Source: Circinella minor (lineage: Eukaryota; Mucoromycota; Mucoromycetes; Mucorales; Lichtheimiaceae). Taken from it: 19,665 nucleotides of DNA. Below, piece by piece: positions 11,266 to 19,665 of the stretch. Numbering within the stretch: the first letter of the stretch is position 1; each line of letters opens with the position of its first letter. The notes under the pieces are model-generated. The model was not told where the DNA came from and did no database searches. It worked only from the letters and a program-made list of their open reading frames with translations. The stretch covers positions 2,501-22,165 of the forward strand of contig JAEPRB010000437.1 in assembly GCA_016758965.1 (NCBI GenBank), given 5' to 3'. A program made the translations under genes and the position numbers.

Positions 11266-11544
11266 ATGGAAGCAGTAGCAAATACGTTAGTACCAACACT
11301 AGAAGCATCAGCATCATCTTTGATATCCAGCACCGAGTAGCAGCAGCATCAGTTTGATGCTGACTTTTCAACTACGTGTGACCTGTACATCTTTTTTTTT
11401 TCACCTCAAGCAGAAATAACAACAAAAAGCTTAAGCATTAAAGCAGTATTGATAGCAGTGAAGGCGAAGATAAAGATGGTATATCTTTGTGATTATTCTT
11501 TTTTTTTTTTTTTTTTTTTTTTACGTATAAAAAAACCAAGATAA
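11266..11544 (+). pseudogene. TAG-interrupted frame, possible gene remnant
   Basis: From ATG 11266 the frame reads MEAVANTLVPTLEASASSL and ISSTE, then TAG at 11338, then stays open to TAA at 11542 (QQHQFDADFSTTCDLYI, ITTKSLSIKAVLIAVKAKIK and a poly-Phe run). The Ala/Ser/Thr/Lys composition is more protein-like than nearby frames, but 92 codons broken by a stop and a long T-run are weak evidence. No family was recognised. Confidence 0.2.
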
Positions 11545-13029
11545 AAATATCGATCTGCATTTCGGCATACTTTCAATCATTATGTATATATATCATTAAT
11601 GCGACCCACATTATTCCCTCTTATACCTGATAATCTTCTTTTGATATTCTATAATAAAACTTGTTTATTATTACAATGCTTTGTGGTAATATATTCCTAC
11701 GTACTTTGATTGTTTCTTTTTTCATATCATAGACATTCTATTATCTTTTGAGCATTTTTTTTTCAATACGTAATCCTGTCTTATTAATTGATTTTATGCT
11801 CTTTCCTTGTTTTTGTTATGTAATAATAACGATCAAGTAAATATATGGGTGGAATTGGTATGTGTTCACTATTATCAATTATTTACGTTTTATCATTGAA
11901 ATTCAATTGGCCAAAACTTTGCCAAGTATATATTTCAACCAACAAATGCATCAAACATGTAGACCATCAATATACTACGTACGACACCCCCACCGATAAA
12001 CGATCTCAACCAGCTATTAATTAAATAACTAGAATCTTTATCCATGTAACCTACATCCATCAACCAAGAACCAACCTAGCGCTATATATATAATCATAAT
12101 AATACTAGAAAAAAGAAACCAAGTGATCCATTTTTCCTTCTCAGTTTATTATTTTGTTATCATAGCCACCCTTATTAGACCGTGCCAAAATCACCTCCAA
12201 CAACACCCAACATCCGATTGTATTTGGAAAAAATTTGTGCTTATCCTTCATCACCTACATGGTACCTGTAGACTCGAACAATTATACTGCACGATTATCA
12301 CTTTAATACATAAGCCACTAATTTAGTCAATTCTTGCTGCAATGGATAGAACCATCAACCATGCCAACCAAACCATCTACGTCCGTCATCCTTGATTTCA
12401 TTAGCAAAACAAAAAAAAAATCAAGTCTTTCATTCTTATTTACCATGTTTCCCCTCCACCTAGTATAGATATTTCACTATATCCCTACTTTATTTTTATT
12501 TTGTAGTCCCTTAGCTTATTTCTTTATGATTTTGGACCCTTATTCCATTTATTTTTGTTACACCGAGCTTTGCGAACTGACGTGAGCAAAAGGCTGTCAT
12601 TGACGAGTGTTTATTTCATTCGTTTTAGTAAAACATATAGTTTCAACAAAACAAATTCACGTAACTAGCTGTACGTCAATGCTTTTTGCGTTGATTGTGT
12701 GTATTAATTTGATGTATTCTTTTTGGTTATATATAGTGTTTTTCAATAAAATAAAAAGTTGATATAATATTATATGTATTAAAAGCACAAAATACAACAC
12801 TCAATAAAACATCTACGTAGAAGGCGAATTTTTTGTTTCCTAGGCAACCCAAATATTTAATATGGGTAACGCAAAACTTTTCATTCTTATTGGCCGCAAA
12901 ATTTATTTTAGCTTGGCGTATATATCACACACACATTAAAAAAAAAAGTAATTACATCCAGAACAACATATGTATATATATCACACAATCACCCAGCAGG
13001 TTTTTTTTTTATTATATTATTTTCTCAGC

Positions 13030-13223
13030 TGATTGAATCCGTGATCTCCAATATAAAATGAGCACTACGCAATTTTTCATTTCTCTTCTACTCTTTTTTA
13101 TTATTTTTTAACTCTCACAAACCAAAAAAAAAAAACAACTTCTTTCTTCTTCTTTCTTATTCTTTTTTTTTTTTTTTTTACAAAAAAATAATTTTTTCTT
13201 TATATAATAAATAATAATCGATA
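13030..13223 (+). promoter_or_regulatory. Core promoter and CT-rich leader of the KR-x-S gene
   Basis: TATAAAA at 13053-13059 lies about 170 bp before the ATG at 13224 and is followed by pyrimidine-rich runs, a layout typical of strongly expressed fungal genes. A 17-codon frame begins at 13058, overlapping the TATA-like word; transcription would normally start downstream of it, so it is probably not a translated uORF. Confidence 0.45.
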
Positions 13224-14941
13224 ATGACTGACGCCACTAAACCTACTACTGAAGCTCCTATTACTACTACTGAGGACCAACAACCTACCAAGTCAGTTGA
13301 AGAAACTCCCAAGGAAACTTCTGCTGATGTTAATACATCTACAGAAGATAAGCCAGTAACAGAAGAAGCTGCTAAAGAACAAGTAGCTGAAGAAGCCAAG
13401 GAAAAACCTACTCCAGTTTTATCTCGATCTAGCACTACCAAACGTTTATCTATGGTTTGGAACAAGGCAAAGAAACAATTCTCGGATAAGAAAGAACATC
13501 CAAAAGAAGAAGAAGAAAAGCCTTCAACACCTGCTCCTGTCACTGAGGAATCAGCAACTACTGAAGCTGCTGCTGCTGCTGCTGCTCCTGTTGAACAAGA
13601 AACACCTGCTCCTGCTACTGAAGAACAACAACCAGCTACTGAAGAAGGTGAAGCTAAAAAGGAAGAAGAAAAACCTATTTCCAAGAAAGAAAAGAGACAA
13701 TCTCGTTTCTTGCCTAATATCAATAGTATCAATGGTATCTTTAACCGCAGCAAGGTAATTATATAGTGTTTTTTTTTTTTTTTTGGACCAGTAAATTGAG
13801 AAAAAGATAGATTGTGTATGGTGTGTGTGTTTTGTGGGTAAGTGATGATACACAGACACATATAACTTTTACTAGCTATGTCGGACTTTTTATTTTCCAT
13901 GTCATCACAATACAATCCGGTTCGGCATAGCCTGTACCACATTATCACAATTCTTTTTTTCTCTTTTTGCTATCCAACAAACTCTTTTTTTTTTTTTTTT
14001 GATGACCGCCCTTTATATTTTTTGACGATCTATAAACTAACCAAGAATGGTTATTTTAGAGTCCCGAGCAAAAGGAAGAACCTAATGCCGCTGCTTCATC
14101 ATCCACTCCTGCTGATGCCGAACCTGAAGGTAACAAACAACCTCCACACCACTCTTTTATGAAATGTTTATATAACTTATATCCATTTTTGTTATGAATA
14201 GTTCCTGCTACAACTGAAGAAGTAAAGAAAGAAGAAGAACCAAAGAAGGAAGAAGAGCAACCTAAGGCTGCTGAATCTTCTGAAGAAACACCCAAGAAGG
14301 AAAATGTTTCTAAGCAACGAGTCATTGATCAAGTCAAACGTCGTTCTACCATTGTGACCAAATACTTTACTCATAAGAAGGATGAAAAGTCTGCTGCTCC
14401 TACTAATGAATCCAATGTTGCTGCTGAAGAAACTACTCCTACTCCTGCTGAAACACCAGCTCCTGCTGCTGTTGAGGCTACAGAAGAAGCTGCTCCTGCA
14501 ACAGGTAAAAAAAAAACAATATTATATTTTAGAGTACTTTTTTTTTTCTCTTTTTTACAATGAATACATTGTATATAAATTGTGAGACCATGTGTTATTA
14601 TAATTACATGTGAACATGTGTAACTAATATGATGTTGTATATATATTATTTTAGAAACCAAACCAGAAGAAGAAAAGAAGACTACTACACCTGTTCAAGC
14701 TGCTAGTACTTTAAGTCGTCGTTTAACTAAACTTCTTCGTTTGTCTAACAAGAAAGAAAAGAAGGAAAAAGCCCCTGCTACTACTACTACAGAAGAAGAA
14801 GAAGCAGAAAAGCCTGTTGCTGAAGCTTCAAATGAAGAAACTCCCAAAGAAGAAACAAAGAAGGAAGAAGAACCAGTAGTATCTACACCTACTCCCGCAG
14901 CAGCCACCTCTACTGTACCTGCCGTTCAAGCGACAGCCTAA
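13224..14941 (+). CDS. Low-complexity acidic protein with four basic KR-x-S/T modules
   Basis: Not recognised as a known family. Four exons join in frame: 13224-13754, 14060-14129, 14202-14504, 14655-14941, giving 396 aa with no signal peptide or membrane segment. Long linkers are rich in Glu, Lys, Pro, Ala and Thr (repeated words such as EEETPK, PAPATEE, KKEEEK) and are probably disordered. Four basic modules interrupt them: about 66-92 (KRLSMVWNKAKKQFSDKK), 153-177 (KRQSRFLPNINSINGIFNRS), 238-260 (KRRSTIVTKYFTHKK) and 319-338 (SRRLTKLLRLSNKKEKK). Each has a [KR]-R-x-[ST] site (S76, S160, S249, T326; spacing 84, 89, 77), several hydrophobics and a Lys-rich end. I infer regulated amphipathic or basic segments, perhaps membrane-, actin- or nucleic-acid-binding. 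The first intron is 305 nt, much longer than its neighbours. The promoter suggests high expression. Start: first ATG after the CT-rich leader. Confidence 0.85.
13755..14059 (+). other. Unusually long first intron of the KR-x-S gene
   Basis: It runs 305 nt from GTAATT to TTTTAG and joins phase 0 on both sides. It contains a stem whose arms are 13875-13886 and 13920-13931 (12 pairs counting two G-U), T-runs near 13768 and 13985, and a GTGATGA word at 13842. No CTGA box accompanies that word, so a C/D snoRNA is not supported. Confidence 0.6.
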
Positions 14942-17900
14942 ATTGGATAAAACGATTTTTACCCAAACAAATGAAAACATTGATATATATATATAACGAT
15001 GAAACGAACCAAAAAAAAAAAAAAATTGGATATAATAACCAAAAAAGATAATAATAATAACAAATAACTACTTCTTTAATCCTTTTTTTTTTTTAGCACT
15101 TTGCATTTATTTACTTCTTTATTATTTTCTCCTCTTTCCCCCCCCTTATTTTCTTCTCTTTTAATCTTTTACTACTTCTTTATTTTTTTTTTGGTCTAAC
15201 TAATTCTCTTTTGATTACTCTTTATTATTATTATTTACTATTACTACTCTATTATTATTATTATTATTATTATTACTATATATATAATTATATATTTTTT
15301 TTCTCACTTATTTTTTCACAAGGGATCTTATTATTATTTTGTTACACCAAATAATACAATATTAAATTCACCTTTTGCTTATTCTGTGTAACGTCTCACT
15401 TTTTGTAAGTTTAAAAGGTTTGGTAACACATTCCTTTTTCTTTTTTAAATCGTTAAAACTAAATGCCGAAGGTTAGAACAACATTTGTTTTATTAAAAAA
15501 AAAAGGGGGGGTGAGATGAAATTGTTTCTTTTTTGTTTGTTAAGATAGAATGTGTCATTAGTTATTAAAAAGAAAAGACAGTTAAGAAATAAATATATCA
15601 TTTTCTACCCTCGAAATTTTCATCATATTGGTTTATGAAATCAAAATAAAATAAATGCCTGATATTGACCCGGATTTATGTCTTATCACATAACACAACA
15701 GCCCTTAAAACTCCTCTTTAATTTTTTTTTTTTTTTTTTGTCACATCATGTCTTTAGTTTATTTCAAAGAAACGTGATAAATTTATCAAAAAGAAGTTCT
15801 TATTGTTTTTTTTTTTAAAAAAAAAAGCTTATATTATTCGGAGATATGAAAATGATTTTATTTACTTATTATTATTAATGCCTCGAGTTTATAACAATTT
15901 TGGTATAGTGAAAAAAAAATATATATAAAAAAAAAGAGATCTACAAAAAAAAAAACAAAAAATGATAAGAAAAGAAAGCAGAAAGAAACTCACTAACCTG
16001 ACCTAGTACAATGGTTGCACTCGGATCAAGTTTTATATGTACGATGGCATCTGAGTTTTTATTTTTATAAAAGAACGCGTTTAACAAAGTTATATGCAAA
16101 TCACGAACATAAAAAAAAAAAAAAAAAAGATCAGCCCATTTATTGTATGAAAGACTTATATGTTTCTTTTTTTATATCTTTTTTTTAAAAATAAAATAAA
16201 ATAAAATAAGAGTTCACATAATACTAGAATAGAATTATTTTATAAGTTTATAAAGAGATTATAATATGTTATTCATTATATGATTATAAACGTAACTTAT
16301 ATAAATACGTAATTAAAAAAAAATGCTACGTTATAATAGTAAAAAAATAACAAATTGACTAAATGATTTGCCGTTTCGTTCAATGAGCAGGCGGAGCGAA
16401 AGCTCGTAGCACTCTTTATTGTTATAATCTTGTTTAAAAAATGAAATATGTTATTGGGGGGGGGAAGGGGAGAAAGAGGGCTCAACAAAGAATCTTTTTT
16501 TTTTTAATGTGTCACCACTTTTTTTCAGATTCAATATGGGAGGGGGTTCTCTTTGTTGTTATAAGTAAACCCGGTTTATTTATTTTTATTACGTACTCGT
16601 TTTGCCATCACGTTACAAATAGATATATGAATTTACATCATCAACATTCATGCAGATATATATATAATATGAAGAACGATGTCATAACAAGAAGAAAAAA
16701 AAAACAGGAGTTAAACAAAAACAAATGATGTTGTTTTTTGCATTTACATATTTGTTGTTAAAATAAAAGAATATAACAATCGTAACGAAAAATGTAGTAC
16801 AAAGTTGTACATGAATTAATAGGAGAACGAAAAAGAAACTTGTCAAAACTATCAAGTTCCGAATACATATATATTCCAGATTCTTTATTTTTTTTTTTTT
16901 TTTTTTTTTGATTGTTGTTTTAATAAGTTTGAGTTTCTAGCCTATTTAGCAATAGTAAAAATGTTTATTATTAGATCAATTTTTTTTTATTTGATTTGAT
17001 TTGGATCATTGATTAATATAGAATATAAAGGTATAACTAAAATAGTGTCTTTATTTTTCATGGGTCCATCCGTTCATGTATAATTAGAAACCTTTTATAC
17101 AATAAGTATCATTTTCATTCTCATGATCTGCTTTTTCTTTGCTTCATGCATTTGTAGAATATAACGTAAGAAAAAAAAGATTCATCACCCCCACATACTA
17201 CACTACTTATACATACATCTATTATTACGTACTATACTTACGGAAACTAATTTCACGAATTAATTATTGATAAACAATTGGCCATTATCAACAGAATAAA
17301 CTGGTTTTCTTTTTCTATTGATATACAAGGCGTAAATAAATAACTATAAAATATAAATTAACTGTTATTATAACATTGGGCGTAATTTTTTTTTTTAGAG
17401 ATAATGTGGCAAACTTTTTGTGATGATATGATAATTAAATAGTTATTCATAATTCCGAGTGATTCATCATTTTAAAATAAATGACATTTATATCCCTTTC
17501 TCCCCTAAAAAAGAAGATTATTGTGTTGTTTAAATAATGTTGAAAATAATAATGTATTATTGGATCGAGAACTTTAATATAATTAATAGTAAAATATATA
17601 TATACAGTTGTCTCGTGGACAAGAAAAAAAAAAGGTAAAAGTGAAATAAACAAAGAAATGTTACATTAATAGTAAAACTTGATTTATCACATTTATAACT
17701 TGTTAAAAATAAAAGGAAGATAATTGGTACGTACCATTATAACTTGTGACAACTTTAATTTTTCACTTGATTGAATCTATTATACTTTTTGTACAGTTTG
17801 AATCCAACAAATACTATAGATAACTTATTTTGAGCAACATACAACTCCATTATTATTTATTATAATTATTCAAGTACGTACGTACGTAGTAAAATATGAT

Positions 17901-19542
17901 AGTCGCAAGGACTTATCCATTTTTATTTTATTTTTGAATCTGTCAAAGTTCGTTACTGAACTATTTACTATATAAGATAATGAGTGATTGGTTTGTACAT
18001 AATAACATATATACTTAAGTACAAATAAAAGATATTAAAAAATAATTCATTTGTCTCATCTAAATTTGATATATATCATTCAAATACAACAGTTTTTTTT
18101 TTATGTATCTGATTTTATATTAAAAATGAAAGCACACACACACACACATATATATATATATAATATAAAAATTATTTTACAATTAGTTTATTCAGAGGAT
18201 GTTAATCATCCAAGGTTAACTAATATTTAAATGAGAGTGTATATTCAACATTGTTTCAATAATAGCTATTATAATTGATTTATTCAAGAAAAGTGATGTC
18301 ATGGGTATACGTTATGTTATACTTTTTATTTTTATATTCATTAACTGTTCCTAATAATACCAAACTTCTGCATAGTTATAAAACTTATATATCCAAGATC
18401 GATGGTGGATCACTCTCTTTTTAAACCTTGTATTAAAAACTTCTTCAAAGCTTGAAAAGAATTCATTTTTTGAGAAGACGAACATGCTGATTAATTCTTG
18501 TGTTTATATCAAGTAATTTTTTTCTTGATGTGCATATTAGAGCTGGTAAATTATTTAATAACATTATCCTCTTATCCACTCTCAAACCAGTTATTAAATT
18601 ATATATTTACCTGTAACAAAGAAAAAATTAAAAGAAAGGGTAGTGCCTAAAGGAAAACGAGCCTATAAAGTAAAAGATTGTTGTCTTAATATTCCATATT
18701 CTGTAATATGTTTTATCCAATTTGTATCATAATATAAAAAGTTACTTACCAAGAAAAAAAAAAGAAGAACTTTAACCAGCTCGTAAATAAGCTGTGCATC
18801 TTTTTCAGGGTAAAGTGTATATGGTTTTTTTTTTTTTTGATTTTACATAAACATTTTTTTTTGGGCGTGCTTTTTGTTGGATTTTATATTTTCTGAATTG
18901 TTAATGTTTTAAACAAATATTATGCAACTTCCTTTTATGAAATTTATAAAAAACACACGCGAGCTACAAAATATAAAAGTTATATTTAGAATACACAATA
19001 AAATATATAGTATGTTTTGTAAATGGAAGACAACAAAACTTACCTTCTTCTCAATTAAAACCAAAGGGAAGTAGTATAGGGAAGGGGAGGATATCCACCT
19101 ACATATCCCCCTCCCACCAATCGACTTCCATATCCTCCGTATCACCATATTCCCAATCGACTTCCATTTTTACATCATCATCATTATTGTTCTCTCCATC
19201 AACATCAGAACCACCAGCGCGGATTGACAGCCAAGCAAATGCGTGGAGCATTGCTGGTGGAAATAGCAGTGGGATTATCAATAATAGTAGAAAGAATCAG
19301 TGGCTGAAGAAGAGAAGACGTTAGTAGAGCGTATCATAAAAAAAAAAGAGGGGAATTAATTTTATTTTATAGTTGCATTGCAAACCTTGCACTCCGAACA
19401 TCTATAGCCAGCTACTATTATTGACCACCACACACTATGCACATATTTTTATAGTAAACTACATGTAGGCTTGAAATTGTCTTTTATAATAATGACATAT
19501 GTTTATTATTTATTATGGAATTTTATATTAAAAAAAAGTTAC
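14942..19542. other. About 4.6 kb AT-rich region without a supported gene
   Basis: The first part is the T-rich 3' flank of the KR-x-S gene. Beyond it are A/T homopolymers, (TA)n, (CA)n(TA)n near 18131-18163, a TACGTACGTACGTA palindrome near 17876-17889, and isolated G-runs (15505-15511, 16456-16464). Short frames on either strand (for example 16297-16488 minus, 16441-16728 plus, 17447-17653 minus, 18909-19148 minus) are dominated by F/I/Y/K/N and show no motif. A small GC-richer hairpin, GAGCGAAAGCTC, lies near 16394-16405. The only protein-like frame is at 19099-19251 minus, listed separately. No RNA gene was recognised. Confidence 0.6.
19099..19251 (-). CDS. Possible short acidic ORF or exon with MEVDW repeat
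   Basis: From ATG 19251 the frame encodes 50 aa: MLHAFAWLSIRAGGSDVDG, an Asn/Asp-rich stretch, then MEVDWEYGDTED and MEVDWWEGDM. Read further upstream, the same frame is open and hydrophobic (LLLLIIPLLFPPA), which could be a signal-like segment, but it has no ATG. The five-residue repeat comes from a 15-bp direct repeat (19117-19131 and 19153-19167). It could be a terminal exon of an unseen minus-strand gene, a small orphan gene, or chance. No family was recognised. Confidence 0.25.
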   Translation of the reverse strand: MLHAFAWLSIRAGGSDVDGENNNDDDVKMEVDWEYGDTEDMEVDWWEGDM

Positions 19543-19665
19543 CTTGATAAATGTAGGACCTGCACGTTCCATTTGTGCTGCTATTAAATCAAACCACCAA
19601 AGTGTTCCTATCCTTTCATCCTGTTCTTCTTTAACACGACTTCCAACAAGTGTAATAGGTGTCGC
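19543..19665 (-). CDS. Exon of an ABC1/UbiB (ADCK/Cqd)-like atypical kinase, partial
   Basis: The minus strand reads 41 codons in from the right edge: ATPITLVGSRVKEEQDERIG, then TLWWFDLIAAQMERAGPTFI and K, ending at a donor AAG|GTAACT. GPTFIK is the hallmark that precedes LGQ in the ABC1/UbiB kinase-like family, mitochondrial proteins tied to coenzyme Q and lipid homeostasis (Coq8, Cqd1/Cqd2, ADCK). The preceding WW-FDLI-AAQMERAG segment suits an ADCK2/Cqd-type member. The start codon and upstream exons lie beyond the edge. The next exon should begin with an LGQW-like segment, but I do not find one, nor later motifs, in the 4.6 kb to its left. So the gene may have a very long intron, be truncated, or be a fragment. 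Confidence 0.6.

Larger units (their letters stand above)
11164..13223. other. Long spacer with one broken frame and the promoter of the KR-x-S gene
   Basis: About 2 kb without a supported gene. A frame at 11248-11544 is open apart from one TAG at 11338 and is listed separately. T-runs of about 22 occur near 11500. Short plus-strand frames at 12123-12326 and 12833-13036 look like chance. The last 350 bp form a plausible strong fungal promoter: an inverted CCAAT (ATTGG at about 12890), TATAAAA near 13053 and long CT-rich runs at 13140-13179 before the ATG. Confidence 0.55.

Noticed and set aside
12123..13036. Two short plus-strand frames in the spacer before the KR-x-S gene
   Set aside because: Composition is that of translated AT-rich noncoding DNA, with no motif, and the starts are unsupported.
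13058..13111. 17-codon upstream ORF before the KR-x-S gene
   Set aside because: Its ATG overlaps a TATAAAA word, so transcription most likely starts downstream of it.
13842..14010. C/D-box snoRNA in the long intron
   Set aside because: GTGATGA matches a C box, but no CTGA D box occurs in the intron.
13178..14907. Long minus-strand frames opposite the KR-x-S gene (for example 13178-13948)
   Set aside because: They are antisense shadows of GAA/GCT/ACT-rich codons, rich in Ser/Ala/Val, and cross the sense introns without matching splice signals.
16385..16415. Structured RNA at the GAGCGAAAGCTC hairpin
   Set aside because: It is only a four-pair stem with a GNRA-type loop and has no larger fold around it; too little to annotate.

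Overview
The window looks like nuclear DNA from an early-diverging, AT-rich filamentous fungus, most likely Mucoromycota (Mucorales-type). The reasons are short introns (mostly 68-163 nt, GTAAGT-like donors), very AT-rich spacers full of A/T runs and microsatellites, fungal-type proteins (MCM5, a Ysc84/Lsb3-like SYLF-SH3 protein), and an RBM48 homologue. RBM48 is a minor-spliceosome factor, and that machinery is kept in Mucoromycota but absent from most ascomycetes. The assignment is inference from sequence style and gene content; no search was run.

Layout, left to right. (1) 1-108, minus: the first 36 codons of a protein resembling the N-terminus of UBR7/Mlo2. (2) 109-659: divergent promoter with an MCB/E2F-like GACGCGAA. 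(3) 660-3395, plus: complete MCM5 in eight exons, 723 aa. (4) 4150-4758, minus: intronless RBM48 homologue, convergent with MCM5. (5) 4759-5041: compact divergent promoter. (6) 5042-7204, plus: Ysc84/SH3YL1 homologue in eight exons, 477 aa, with several tiny exons including one of 14 nt. (7) 7205-8872: spacer with a second E2F-like promoter that has no visible gene and two small inverted-repeat elements. (8) 8837-10933, plus: a decayed multi-exon gene with in-frame stops and a 176-bp TA-flanked MITE inserted at a GTAAGT/stop site. A 94-bp deleted relative of the same MITE lies inverted about 0.7 kb downstream. (9) 10934-13223: mostly empty spacer. (10) 13224-14941, plus: a low-complexity acidic/Ala-Pro-Thr protein (396 aa, four exons) carrying four evenly spaced basic modules, each with a KR-x-S/T-type basophilic kinase site. 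(11) 14942-19542: about 4.6 kb of AT-rich DNA with no convincing gene. (12) 19543-19665, minus: one exon of an ABC1/UbiB-like (ADCK/Cqd) atypical kinase whose continuation is not found in the window.

The intact genes cover separate core jobs (replication licensing and helicase, minor-intron splicing, endocytic actin patches) and do not form a pathway. The accessory interest lies in 7.6-11.2 kb (decayed gene plus MITE family, orphan S-phase-like promoter) and in the modular KR-x-S protein. I see no RNA gene, CRISPR array, or clear defence or biosynthetic system.
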